A DNA stretch of 64,000 nt from Pogonophryne albipinna (lineage: Eukaryota; Chordata; Actinopteri; Perciformes; Artedidraconidae). The stretch lies in contig CM053248.1 in NCBI GenBank assembly GCA_028583405.1, forward strand, positions 23,672,543 through 23,736,542. Reading direction: 5' to 3'. The notes under the pieces are model-generated. The model saw nothing but the letters and a program-made list of their open reading frames with translations. It was not told the DNA's origin and did no database searches. This document shows, in pieces, positions 33,950 through 46,170 of the stretch. Every line of letters begins with the position of its first letter. The first letter of the stretch is position 1. Position numbers and translations under genes: made by a program.

Positions 33950-34419
33950 TGACCTTTTTAAATGTCCAATCACAGTGATTTCAAGGCTCTTTCCTTTCTG
34001 CTGTAGCAAAAAATACTTAAACGGGATTGATTTGACTTGGTAAACAGAGTTTAAGAAGATCTTAAACATCTCTAACAAAACCTCCACTGCTAGAATTCCA
34101 CTTGAATACCCCTGAATAATGAGCTGGATACATGGTTGGCTATGCAGAAGAAAGGCTGGAGATGTATTGCTCCCAGTTTTGTAATCTGTCATGCCTGAGG
34201 AAATCTGGATGGACTTGTTCCAGTGCCTGATGGTTTGGCAAGCTTCTACAAAACTCCACCTCTTGATCATTGTATTCTTTTCATTATGGGATTGGGTGTA
34301 ATACCACCACACATGCTATGCACAGTACTTCTGCTAGGAAATGGCTACACAATTACAAGACCAAAATAAAGACCTCTGGTTAACTCTGGAGAAACACACC
34401 TGTTATGTTTCATTTCTGG
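33950..34419. other. Gene-free spacer between two transposons
   Basis: Unique sequence. The minus-strand frame at 33944-34312 has no recognised domain. Confidence 0.45.
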
Positions 34420-34630
34420 CTGTACGATAGGGCTGCACGATATTGGAAAAAACTGACATTGCGATATTTTTTATTCCCCTGCGATATGAAAAAATACAGG
34501 AATTGAAGAAAATACAGTTTTTTTTGTCCGCAAACCATTCTTTCTTGAACTTTAATGCTATACAATTGCTATTTCTTTAATACGACGGAGTATTAGGGCC
34601 TCACTTAGAGAAAAAAAACAGAGAGATTTC

Positions 34631-34730
34631 GAGAATAAAGTCGTAATAATACGAGAATAAAGTCATAGTTACGAGAATAAAGTCATAATATTACGAGAAT
34701 AAAGTCATAATTACGAGATTAAAGTCGTAG
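34631..34730. repeat. Subterminal ~21-bp tandem repeat (gagaataaagtcataattac)
   Basis: Five consecutive copies of gagaataaagtcgtaat.. variants next to the left terminus. The right arm holds about two inverted copies (35513-35550). Likely an ordered set of transposase-binding sites, which is inference. Confidence 0.85.
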
Positions 34731-34778
34731 TTTCATAAGTGACTTGAGAAGGAGACAACATCAGCGTGCTGCAATAAA

Positions 34779-35108
34779 ATGAGGAATGTGCAGCATCTTG
34801 TGAAGCAGTACTTTAGTTTAGGTTTCTCAAATAACAAAATACTTAATCTTTTTACACATCAGCATCAGATTATCATAAGTATTAGAATTTTGAAAAGGTT
34901 GTGCAAGAAACTATGTCTATTATTTCGAAGAAAGAACCAAACGGACTTGGAGGAGATTGTCTCCTTTCAGAAGGATGATGCTGGTTCTGGCCGACTACAA
35001 GGCTATCGTTGGTTACATCTACAAGCTGTTCAAAGGGGATTTGTAGTTTCACAAGAAACGATGAGACTTGTAATCAAGGCTTTGAATCCAGAAGGAGTCG
35101 AACGATAG
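34779..35108 (+). pseudogene. N-terminal fragment of an integrase-type (rve/DDE) transposase
   Basis: 109-codon frame starting MRNVQHLVKQYFSLGFSN. It contains IISIRILKRLCKKL (helix-turn-helix-like, about residues 30-47), FRRKNQTDLEEIVSF, then GSGRLQGYRWLHLQ and GFVVSQETMR, ending NPEGVER. I recognise this series from a fish and invertebrate protein family with an integrase core domain, possibly the IS3EU group. The family's catalytic integrase domain, normally directly after PEGVE, is missing. The start is the first ATG after the subterminal repeats. The inverted copy in the right arm reads SFLQEEMTGSGRL where this one reads SFQKDDAGSGRL, so this copy has small internal losses. Non-functional; family name moderately certain. 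Confidence 0.68.
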
Positions 35109-35117
35109 CCTTGTAGT

Positions 35118-35431
35118 GGAATCGGAATGAGCTTCCCATTGAAATCAGGACAGCAGAAAGCTTACACATCTTCCGGCGCAGACTGAAAACTCATCTCTTT
35201 CGACTCCACCTCGAGCGATAGAATTACTAACAAAGAACTGCTAACAGAGCACTTATATACTAACAAAGGACTGGCTTATCTAAAGCCAGTTGAGTAGCAC
35301 TTGAAATGTTTTGGCTCTATGAAACCTGATGTACTTATATGATTCTGTTTTCTTCAAGTTTGTATCTTGTTGGTCGAATGCACTTATTGTAAGTCACTTT
35401 GGATTAAAAGCGTCAGCTAAATGCAATGTAA
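35118..35431 (+). pseudogene. LINE 3' fragment with ORF2 C-terminus and 6-bp target duplication
   Basis: Flanked by tgtagt on both sides (35112-35117, 35432-35437). The frame reads WNRNELPIEIRTAESLHIF then RRRLKTHLFRLHLER with a stop at 35219-35221, the last residues of an L2/CR1-like ORF2. The 3' UTR (35222-35431) is nearly identical to 19201-19420 and ends with the gtaagtcactttgga... tail. A heavily 5'-truncated insertion of about 314 bp, it lies in the right arm of the integrase-type foldback and splits that arm at cctt|gtagtcgg. Confidence 0.85.
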
Positions 35432-35956
35432 TGTAGTCGGCCAGAACCAGTCATTTCCTCCTGCAGAAAGGAGACAATCTCCTCCAAGTCCACTTCTCAA
35501 GTCACTTATGAAACTACGACTTTAATCTCGTAATTATTACTTTATTCTCGAAATCTCTCTGTTTTTTTTTTCTAAGTGTGGCCCTAATACTCCGTCGTAC
35601 TTTAACAATATTTAACCGGATGAAGGATTTTAGTCACGGACTTCTGGATCTTAAGTTATCAGAGCAACAAGCTGAGCTCGGTTATGCTGCTGTGATCTGA
35701 TCAAGAATGGTTGTGATTGGTGGTTTGCTGTGCATGCAAAGCCTGCATGTCTCTCACTCAAGTACCCCTGACATGAGAGCCGCGCGAGTTATCCTTTTGT
35801 AGCAAGCAGCAAAAATAATTGTAACATGTTTGAGTTAATTTGCCTACTTAATATCGCTTTTTTTTTTTAACCGCACGTCTTGCGATGTCAATATCGCGCA
35901 TGCGCATAATGCGATTATCGCCACGACACGATATATCGTGCAGCCCTAATGTACGA

Positions 35957-38900
35957 TGTCTTCCTTATTTAACTGCTTCTCACTGCTATACAAACAAATA
36001 TTTTGAGAAATATTTTATTTGATCATCATTTTAATGAAAATTATTTTATTCCTTCTGCCAAAACAGTCTGATTTTGTTTTCGAAAGATTAAACTCCGTTC
36101 ATAGCAACAGTCTATTATTCATGACAGCTCCTAAGGTAATAAGACCATGGAATACCTTAATTTACCGGAATTTATCAGAATTGAGTACTATGTCAACTTT
36201 CTATCCATTGGTTTAAGCTTACTATTTCAAAAGTGTATCTATTGGATTTAGCTAATTAATGCAACTGTGTATTATTAGTTTACGCTATTTCTACTGCTAT
36301 TCCACAATTTCAGCTATTTCAACTGTTAACCCATTAGTTCCAACTTTTTTACCTAATTTATCAATGAGCTTTAATCAACTTTTTCAACTTGCTGGCTAGC
36401 TTGCCAACATATTTACATAGACTCTATGGTTTGACACCCTCCTAATCGCAACATTGCTTAGGTGACTCAATATTCTTAAAAAACGATGTATCAAATGAGT
36501 TATCAGAAATGGATCTTAGCATAACAATATCTGTAACAAAAATAGTTTAAGAATACCTTATAATCAGATATAGTCTGGTAATCCTTTTTATATTATTAGG
36601 TATTGGAAAACAGTTTTTCATTAAGTTAAGCCGTTTTGCCTTGAAGGTTTTTAATGTCAATGTTATGGCAGGTCACTTCTTGCTAGCAGTTATTCCTCAG
36701 CTCTCTTATTAAATACAGCACTGCTTCCTCCTTGGAAGAATGTTCTAGATTTGGGTCACATGTATGGTTTTCACAGTTCGCAACCTCGTCTGACTGGGAT
36801 AACACGTCTGTATTATGTGTGTGAAATATTCCCCTTGCTTGAGTATTAGACTTGGGTTTATGTTATGACTGTCTGTGAAGTGAAAGATCACTTCAGAGTT
36901 TAGTTGGGTTTCTTTGAAGTGTGACTGACAGTGACTGACTCTCCACTGGGCCGCTCTGTTATTGCCCACCTAGCACTTTTTCTGTTCGAGGAAACTTTTC
37001 TGTGTCTGACATCATATCCAAACCTTTCTGAGGCTCGACTTTCCTTTCACTGATTATTTTGAGTGGACACTTGTTGAGCCAGTTCAGTGCAAGTAACCAC
37101 ACACTGTCCTTTGCTGTGTGTATGTGTGAACGTCAGAGAAAAGTTTGGCATTCTCTGTGCGATCAAATATTGTAGGCAAAAGAGGGGCATTTTGTCAACA
37201 GGAAATACAGGAAAGTGAGTCACCTTTTTAACGTCTGGATGACACCATCGATGCCAGAAGCTGCCATCATTTGTCCCCTTGTCTTTGTTATCATCTCAAG
37301 TTCCTGCATGGTTACGCCCACTTGTTCTCTTGTATTTCAGACTGCGTAATCTGTGTTTTATGAAAGGTGATTAATGGATGATCTCAAAAACTGTTTAATT
37401 AGGGGTGATCATTGTGATAAAGATTTAGGCTTTCAGCGTAATGCAAACGCTGTCCTTGAGGCTTAATGGTCGGCTCTTGTCAGATGCAGCAACAACACCA
37501 TCACCAGCAGCACTTGAGAGTATGGTTCACCTTCATGATGACGCTAAGAAGCTGGACCTTTTTGAATCCAAAGCCACGCTGCAGGCTTTACTTGCTCGCT
37601 GCCATATGGATTTAACTTTTCAAACATGTTATTACAAAATGCTATGCAGCCATGTTAAACTAAATACTAAATTATTTAGGGTTTTATAAAGGATTGTTGA
37701 AAAAAATCATGCAATTCATTTACAAATGTTAAATGGTTATTTAAGGCATCGTAAAAGTCTTACTTGGAGTGATATTTGAGTGCATTGAGGCTATGATTCA
37801 CTTAAATGGTGTGCACTGGATTGTTGAATGAGACATTTGCTCAGCTTAGCAAATAATCAAACAAAATATGCGCTGGCAGTCTGCCCTTAAAAACACATCT
37901 AACATAATGAAATCTTCATCAAGGACGCTGCTGCATAAGGACATAACGCTGCTAATGAGCACTCTGAAACAAGTTAGCCTTCAGAAACATGTCTGCATTG
38001 GGAGCAATCATTAACACATCACTACAAGAAGTCCCTGCTCCTACACACAACCTAGATACTGTTGTAAAATTGGAATGCATCATTATCCTGGGACTCGCTG
38101 CAGTTTACCTGAGCCAGGATGTGTGTTTCATCTCTACCTGCTAGTGTGTCACGGGAAGCAGAACCACACACTGGGAGGTCAAGAATGCCAACTTAATGCC
38201 AAGTGCCCTTGAGGCTGTCTGTGTACGAGTTTGTGTTTGTGAAAAAGTATCCAGATACTTGCTGATCTGGCAGGCGTTCACATTCTTCCTTTTAGTTTTC
38301 TCAACTGCAGCCTATCAAAAAGCGTTGGCAGGCAGCAGCGTGGTTAAAATTGATCCCGTTTTTTTTACTGGTGTTGGAAGTTACTCACCCTTCTTTTAAA
38401 CACTGGCACTAGCTGTGTGATGTGTTCATCCTAATGTATGTGTGTGGGAGTTTGTGCTGGGCTGCCTGTGTGAGCACTGTATCTCTGCAGTGTCGCCATG
38501 TGTTCAGTGTAGAGGACAAGCTCGTGTTTCCTCCAACATAGCTGGCCCGGATGGCAGGAAACTCAATAGGCAAAGTGTGAGGCAATCACTCTGTGATTAG
38601 CAGATGCTACGGCACCGCTGCAACTTTGGACCCAAAAGTTCAGGGAAGTCGCATGGAAGTTTTACACAATTGCCAATAATACAAGCAACACTTTCACACC
38701 AGCGGCATCACACACATTCATGTTCACGGACACACGCAGGCGGCTATTCTTAGTTTAGATGTTATCCCTCAGGCTGGCACAGATCACTAGCTTCAGTAGC
38801 TTGTGAAAAACACATGTTGCATTAGGTGCTCTGTGTTTGCACAATACTATATGTATGGATATACACAAAGGCACTTTCAGTTCATTTTTCACCCAGCTTA

Positions 38901-41637
38901 ATCTATGTTTGTACAGCTCTGTCTAAACTGTCTGGAGTGAGCGTTTAATGCTGAACCCGACAACTGTTTGACGTTTTTCAAGGCGAGATATCACTGAAGA
39001 GAGTAGTAGCTGCCAACAGTTCTGTCTAACTGCAACAACTTCCTGTGTCAAAACAATTGTTGGTCAAGTTTGTCATCAATTACAAACAACAGCAACAAAA
39101 AAATATAATTTTGACTTTGACATGTGTACAACATAGACATGATTTTACTGCTAATGTTGTCATTTAAAATATATTTTACTTACATCCTGCAACATTATAG
39201 TATAAAACATATTTTCCATGTGGTCGTCTGCCGGTAACAAAATACATAAACACAGACAGAAAACAAAACTGAAAGCAAACAGTACATCAACACACATGAC
39301 TTTCATTAAGGCTTTCTATTACATAATACTATGTACTGATCCGAATCATTAATAAAGCTGACCAAGCACATTCCACATTTGATTCCAGTGAAATTTCACT
39401 CAGAATCTTTTAGCTTGGCTAACATTAGCTCTTGTCAGGCTGAACATTTGCTAAATGTATTGTTTCACTTCCTAAGTATGATTCTGGCTGCATTAAGAAA
39501 GCCTGTGAGAGCTATAGAGAACCTGGTAGAAGGGAATGTATCCTGTTGACAATAGCAACATATGACAGCCTCAAAAGACCATAAAACAAACCCTTTGTTA
39601 GACGCCATTTTACATAGGTGTGAAAAGGAACAGTCAAAATAATGAAATTTGCCTACGGAGCAATCATAGTAGATTTAGCTGGATGCCGTCCCAGGGTCAG
39701 TATAGTCGCCGACCTCTGAGAAGAGGCTCCAAAAGCTGCTTGTGTTCCTGAAGACGTGTCCGTGACCCGTGTCCAGGTTGGACGGGCTCCAGCTGGTCTC
39801 CTTACTTTCACATCTGCAGTCCTCCTCTGTGCCAAGCCAGGCAGCACTGACCATGCCGACCTTCTATTTGTGTCTGTGTGTGGGAGAGACAGAGGGAGGT
39901 ATAAACAAATTAGAGCGAGGAACTAAAATAAAGAGAGCTGGATCAAGGTTTTGACTGTGAGTTAATGTATTCTGTGTGGGCCTGTCATGTGAAAGTACAT
40001 CCTTTACGGTCCAATGCTTCCCCTTGTTGTTCCTATATATGTGTGGTTGTGTGTGTTACTGTTACGAGTGTGTTGGCAGAGCCTTATCTGACACTGGGAT
40101 TAGCTGACCGAAGCCGACCCTTGGCCCCCCGCGACCCTGTGCCTGCCGGAGTCCTTCCCCTTGTTTTTCCACAGATTGTCACTTGAGCATGTCTGCTCTG
40201 CTACTGTAAACCAGCCTATGCAAGTAGATTAATGTACATTAACCCACATGGATTACTTTCTTTAAATACACACATTTTCCTTTTAATCATCCCCTTTAGC
40301 ATAAATTGAGATTTTACAATGATTTTCAAGCTTCCAGTTGGCCATTAGTTTCCTTTGGTATGTCATTCTGTGTGATAAAAGTTCACCCTTTTTACATCTC
40401 GTCTATGGGCAACAGCAGGTGAGGTCGGGTAAAAAAAGGTGTTACCGGGTTACATAACCTCCTCCGTCTGTGTCATGGATCTATAGAGAGCTGCCGGTCT
40501 GTGTTTCTGTTTGACCGAGGGTGGGGGTGAGCCGCACATATAGCAGAGATGTCAGTGCACAGGATGAAGCATGCACTCTGGCTGCATTCACACAGATTTA
40601 GTAAATGTAGCGCTTTCCCACAAAGGTCGTTTTGGAGTTTCAGGTGTTTTGATTTGTGCTTTAGAAAGTTACTGCTGTGAAGGGATATCAAAATAAGGTT
40701 TTATCCCTTTAATTCACTGCTTTACGCTTTTACCTCCATCCATTTACCCTCTAGCTTAGTTGACCACAGCTGCTCTCTTTCTCTCTCTTTTTCTGGAGAG
40801 GAGGGAAACCTTTAGATGGCGTGTTTTGCAAACAGCAACTAACTAATCCTGCATGCTTCTACATTTATAATCCTTACATTTTTTATGTAATTCAACCCTA
40901 ATTTAGATTTTCACATTTATTCAGCAATTGGCATTCAATGTTCATAATATTGTAAGTTTACCCCCAAGTAACAGCACTCATTGTTCATGGCGCCATTCCA
41001 CATGTAACCCAGCATTACTGTAATGTGATCTCATTTAGATCAACCACACTGAGCCGCATTAAGTTACTGCTGATCTAAACTGAACATTTCCTACTGCAGC
41101 TTCACAACAAAAGCGTCCAACTAGCATCACAAGAGGTGGCTTTTATTGTGAAGCATTCTCAGAATTCTAGTATAACAGCACCATGGGTATCGCCAAAGCT
41201 TACAGGACCTAAATAAATTAAAGGTTTAAATTAAATGTATGCATTTGTAGCCACAACCCTGAAACAATGGATGCCAATGGAATGCAGTTTGTGCTGCTCA
41301 AAACATTGAGAGATTATATTAAAATTAACATTTTGCTGTGCACCATGTGCTCAAATTCAGAGAGCCATAGATTACCATATCATGTGAAAATGTTAACATG
41401 CACCAACAACACATAAGTTGCCCTATCACCATGGCTAAATGTGTCTCAATTGAAATCTTTATAAATATAATGTGCATATATTTTTGTCTTAACATCTACA
41501 GCTGTGAACTGATTTTATTATTAGAAATGAGCACCAGTGTATTTCCAGTGAGTGAATAATTGATTATTGAACTGTCTCTGTTGGAGCACAGGCCTCTCTT
41601 TATGCATACTGCTGTACCCATAGAGAACATGTGTCTG

Positions 41638-41675
<38 letters not shown>

Positions 41676-42471
41676 AATCTTAAATCGTTACCGTTGAGGC
41701 ACAGCGCGCTCAGCTCTCCAGTTATTGCTGTTCTGAACTGTAGATGAGGATGGGCATGTTAGTATTTGTGTATTGTGTTTCAGGTTCAGCATTTCATAGA
41801 AATCCAAAGCTCACTGCAGCTCCAATGAATCTGAGCTGGAGAGCTCCTTTACTGTAGATTAGAGGAAGGAAGGAAAGAAATGAAAGAGTAAGGAGAAGAG
41901 GGAGAGAGCGAGAGCAGAAAATGGGTCAGACATCTGAGAGCCAGGCAGTGCTTTTGCTGCGATGGGTGTCAAGACATTATCCAATTGCACCTCTTTTTCT
42001 TTTGCTCTTTCTTACTTTTTTACTTGTGCATTTGTTATTTTTCTCTCCCCCCATTTTCCCTGGCCAAGAAAAAGTGCAAAGAGAGGAGAGTTATTATGCT
42101 TGGCATGTCTGCAGAGGACGGGCTTTAATTTGGACACGGCCCAGCCGATCAATCTCCACATTGGCTCGGTTACGTGTCTGTGTGTGTGCGCGCACACACA
42201 CAGACACACACCCCGCCCGTCCACATGTAACAGCTAAGCTTTTAAACTATGCAAACCAGCAGGTTGCTCTAAAAGTAAAGCACACTGCATTAATCATGTG
42301 TGGAAATAACTTAAGCTATACACACAGCCGTGGAGGAACAATACATGTGTTTATACTTGGAGTGAGATTTAAAGGAATAGAAACAAAGTCAAAACAAAGG
42401 AAATGAAGTTTATTTATAAGGGAAAAAGTCATAGGATTGTTGTGAATTTATACTTTGTTTATAGACTAGGG
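35957..42471. other. Large gene-free unique region
   Basis: About 6.5 kb of mostly unique AT-rich DNA. A (CA)16 microsatellite lies at 41640-41672. Short frames such as 37441-37689 (+) and 38196-38399 (+) show no domain and no supporting splice pattern. No RNA gene was recognised. Confidence 0.45.
41640..41672. repeat. (CA)16 microsatellite
   Basis: Uninterrupted CA dinucleotides. Confidence 0.97.
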
Positions 42472-42760
42472 CAGTGTTTCCCCTATACAGTATACAAATA
42501 GCGGCGGATTGTTTATGTGTATTTGTAGTATTTGTGTTACTGTATGTTCAATAAAGGTGTGTTTTGCTAAATCTTGAGACATTGCCACTGTATGTACTAG
42601 GCCTCAAGAGCCTTTCTTGTGCTGGCAGACACGTAGAAACATATTGGCGGGGCGCACTTCGCACGTGCACACACTAAAGAATTCCACGTGCTCCGCGCTC
42701 ACATTATAATGATTTGACTAAATGCTAAACAAGAAAAACATGTAAAACATGCTGTAACCG
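42472..42760. mobile_element. Possible hAT-type end (CAGTGTTTCCCCTA)
   Basis: cagtgtttcccctatacag is a wording common at one end of fish hAT repeats. Downstream, ggcggggcgcacttcgcacg is GC-rich relative to the flanks. The right boundary and target duplication were not found, so the extent is a guess. Confidence 0.35.
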
Positions 42761-45700
42761 AACTAAAGGTGTGACGGATAACAACGAAAACACTTTGAAA
42801 AGCACACATTTCTCAACACTTGGCCCCTTGTCATTGTAAAATAGAAGAGCTTGATGTTGTTTATAAAACTAAGCCTTGGACAAACAGCTCTGTCCCAAAC
42901 GTCAGATTTGTCTAAAACGATTAAGGACGGTTGCACTCTAGTGTTTGTAGATGCTGTCATCCTACAAGAGATATATCATTTTTTATTTTGGAGATTAAGC
43001 TTCCCAGTCTGCCTACACAATTGTGATAAGCAGGACTGGCATACCGATAAGTTAGACACATTGGAGTAAGAGAGAAGGAAAATAGTTGATTAAGTATAAA
43101 TGAGCTTTGCATGCAAACATAGAGGGTGAAGTTATCTTATTCTTGGCTTGATTGAATGAGCAGGTATTTACTGAAAATATGCGGTCTCTCACTGTCAAGT
43201 GTATGATGAGCAGACCAGGCTTATATAAATACCACATCGGCCTGAATATGAGACAACTTTTCTTATTAAGACTGATTGAAAATAAGACACACATTAATAT
43301 GACAGGTTGAAGAAATTCTGCCGTAAAACGAAGTCCCTGTGACCTAAGATTGTCATCGTCATAACTACACTGTAGCTATGTTCGTATGACCAATAAAAGC
43401 CTTGAACCTTGAGGTGTTTACAAACTCGATTTGAGCTTTTCAAAGGGAAAAAGCGTTGGCTGAGAATTCAGATGTTGGTCATCTTGTCCTTGAATTCTTT
43501 TCTCGTTTAAACATGGTTCTGCCAATAGACCATAAATCTCACCTTTTTTCGCAGCTTGTTCAAGAATGTTTTGAACGATGCTAGTAATAAGCATTCCTTT
43601 GTTCTGTTTTTCAGTCACTGCTCTGTCTTAAAAAGTCTACGGAAAGATTTTCTTTCAGTGCTGTGTTTTTAAGACTGTCCTTTAGGGCTTGTCATCTTGT
43701 AAGTGGACATTTTGTGACATTGTTATTGTTTGCTGCTGGACTAATGATTATGTCCCCTGTCAATTGTTCTGTCCTGCATAGGTTTGTAAATGCTTTCTCT
43801 TACTTTGGTTTATAAGCTTATAAACCAACCATAATACTTAAGTCTCTTTAATAGAATAGTTTGAAATCTTTCTAGATTTGCTTGTTTCTAAAAGTGAAAA
43901 TCATTCAAAGATAAAGATTATTTCAGTTTCTTTGTGTTGATTATAGGGCTGGAGGTATGGTTTCCTAGCTTAGCATAAAGGCTCTCCCCAGGAAAAGCAG
44001 TTTGCCTTGGTCTGTCCAAAGTTCAAGATATGCATACCAGTACCCTAAAGCTTACTGAATGAAACGTACTACTGTATGTTTGTTTAATTCTAACATTTCA
44101 GTTTCTCTCTCTGCTCAGGAACTGCAGGTAGAAAATCGCTATTACAATTAATGCAATATCTATTACAAGGCATCCCTTCTCTCTGTTTGAGGTTGTTATT
44201 ATACATGAAAAATGGAAGAAAATATTCAATTAAGCAAGAAAAAGGTATGCGGATTAAACAACCAAAAACATGCAATAACTTGCAAGCTTCAGTTCTTATC
44301 ATTTTCCTGTTTTTATTTAGATGGTTCTGCTTGCTTCCAGTCTTTGTGCTAAACTAAGCTAACAATGTCCTAACTCTAGATATGTACTCAACACATGAAC
44401 ATTACATTTATATAAATGGTATGATCCATCTCTTGGAAAGTAAGCAATCAACTTATTTTGAAAAATGTCAAGCTATTCTTTCAGAAAAGGTTCTGTATAT
44501 TTAGTTGTTTGTAGTCCTAAGGCAGCTTGGCCAGCAAGTTTCTACTGTCCCTCCGCAGACACATTGCTAATGTTGTTGTTTTTCTTCCATAAAGGAGTGG
44601 ACCAAAAGCAAATAAGTGTGCTTCCCAAATGTCAAGCTTTTAATTTAACTAACTTACCATTTAAAACAATTTGCAGTAAACAATCAGCGTACTAATAGAC
44701 AGGGGAACATAGTAATCCATTACATACCCAAGATAAAATGGGTCCATGTTTCCTCTTTTCATGTTCAGAATGTGGTCATGTTCATGGTTTACATCAAGGA
44801 ACTACACATATTCATTCTTCTTTGTGGCTTTCTGCGTGTCACTAAAGCATGTCACAAGACTACAGCTCATGTGTAATTATGTTATGCTGTAGACAAAATA
44901 TCCCAGTCTCCTTTTTATTAGCTACAAGAGTGGAAGGACTATCCGAGTATCCATCAGACTTTTTTGTTTGTTTCATCTGTTTATCTGAAAGTCACCTTGT
45001 CACAGTGACTTTCAGTGGTCAATAATTGGGTTTGCAATAGAGTGGTGCAGTGATGACGTATTTCATTTGGCTGACCTGAAAGTTAGCATCACAAGGGGTC
45101 CCACGCCATAAAGCAATGTGATTCTTCAATTGGATTGTGTAATATTGCAGAAAACGTGATCTGTGGTCAACACACTTTTATATTTGTGGCACGTTTTGCT
45201 CAGCAGGAAAACTTGTAGCAGGATTTTAACCCTAAAGTTGACATGACAATGCATTGCCTGAAGTAAATGGCTAAAGTACTGCTATAAGCAACCTACAAAG
45301 GTTGTATGACCACGCGTCAACACCGCTAAGCTAAAGGTGGACTTGTGTTTGGTCTGATTACATTTATTCATCTTATTTAGCCACTTGTAAGCAACCACTG
45401 TCTGTCTGTCTGACATGTAAAAGCTTCAGACATTCAGTAACGTGAAGCTCTTGTACACTCTCTAACAAAAAACTCATTCAAATCAGCATTGACTTTAAGA
45501 TGAGCAGGGGATAAAATGCCAACTTATTTCAGGCTTCCCTCCACAACTCAATACTAAGCCTTGTGGCTCAATATGAAGATGCATTTCAGAAGTTGCTTTA
45601 CAGTTGGCTTATAAACAGTTTTGAGGCATTGCCGTACGTCCTCTACGGACAGTACTAGCTTGTCTCTCTCTCTGTGTAAACACACAGAATATATTCTGTA

Positions 45701-45800
45701 TATGAGCTTGAGGGCTGTCAGGTTTAACCCTGACTCCAAGCAGCTGGCCCTCTTATCTGTCCCGCCTGTGCCGATGCATATTTATCTCGACTCTTACATT
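42761..45800. other. Gene-free sequence with one probable retroelement tail
   Basis: 43370-43412 reads tatgttcgtatgaccaataa then aagccttgaaccttgag. This resembles the polyadenylation-signal tail of a fish LINE; the body is not identifiable. The rest is unique AT-rich sequence without recognised genes. Confidence 0.4.
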
Positions 45801-45810
45801 TCCCGGGAAA

Positions 45811-46170
45811 TCTGAATTGTCAACGGGGGGGGGGCTGTTAGATGCTCGCGATTTGTCAACGGGGGGGGGAGGGAGGTGCTCGTGAATTGTTGAAAGAGAG
45901 GGGTTTTAGGTTGCCATAAGGCTGTTGATGGTCTTATGTATCCATTGGTTGGTTTTGTGGCACATTTGTAACGCTGTGCCAACTTGGGCAAGCACGCAGG
46001 CAAACTTGAGCGCACACAGGGTGGAGAGGTGGAGTGAGGTTGAGTGATGGAGAGAAAGGGAGAGAGAGAGAGAGATTGAGCGAGGCAGAGAGCCTGTGCA
46101 GCGGTCTGCTTGCGCACAGAGCAGGAGTTTGTGAGAGAGCCGGCTTGAGAGTAGATTTCTCTTCAAAATA
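45811..46170. mobile_element. Fragment related to the CAGGGGTCGGCAAC hAT family
   Basis: gaattgtcaacggggggggg (45812-) and a second gtcaacggggggggg at about 45855 resemble gaattatcaacgggggg inside hAT copy 1 (6760-6780). The following gaggtgctcgtgaattgttg resembles cactcgtgaactatcagc there. A GA-rich run occurs downstream in both (46058-46076 and 7017-7031). No termini were seen, so only relatedness is claimed. Confidence 0.45.

Larger units (their letters stand above)
34581..35599. mobile_element. Integrase-type foldback transposon inside the hAT MITE
   Basis: Inverted termini tacgacggagtattagggc (34581-34599) and the exact mirror at 35581-35599. Both are flanked by ctttaa (34575-34580, 35600-35605), a clean 6-bp target duplication. 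Next to each terminus lie gagaataaag repeats. The left arm includes a transposase N-terminus (34779-35108). The right arm repeats part of the same coding sequence in inverse orientation (ggacttggaggagattg at 34950 versus caatctcctccaagtcc near 35480), and is interrupted by a LINE tail at 35118-35431. The right arm lacks about 200 bp present in the left. Confidence 0.82.
34428..35948. mobile_element. TAGGGCTGCACGATAT hAT-type MITE, hosting two further elements
   Basis: Termini tagggctgcacgatat (34428-34443) and atatcgtgcagccctа-type mirror at 35933-35948. Flanks are ctgtacga (34420-34427) and atgtacga (35949-35956), seven of eight bases alike, as for an aged hAT duplication. Subterminal gcgatat/atatcgc repeats occur at both ends. 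Its own sequence is 34428-34580 plus 35600-35948; the rest is an inserted foldback element. No transposase is present. Confidence 0.85.

Noticed and set aside
34631..34730. CRISPR-like array
   Set aside because: Head-to-tail tandem repeat without unique spacers, inside a eukaryotic transposon arm.
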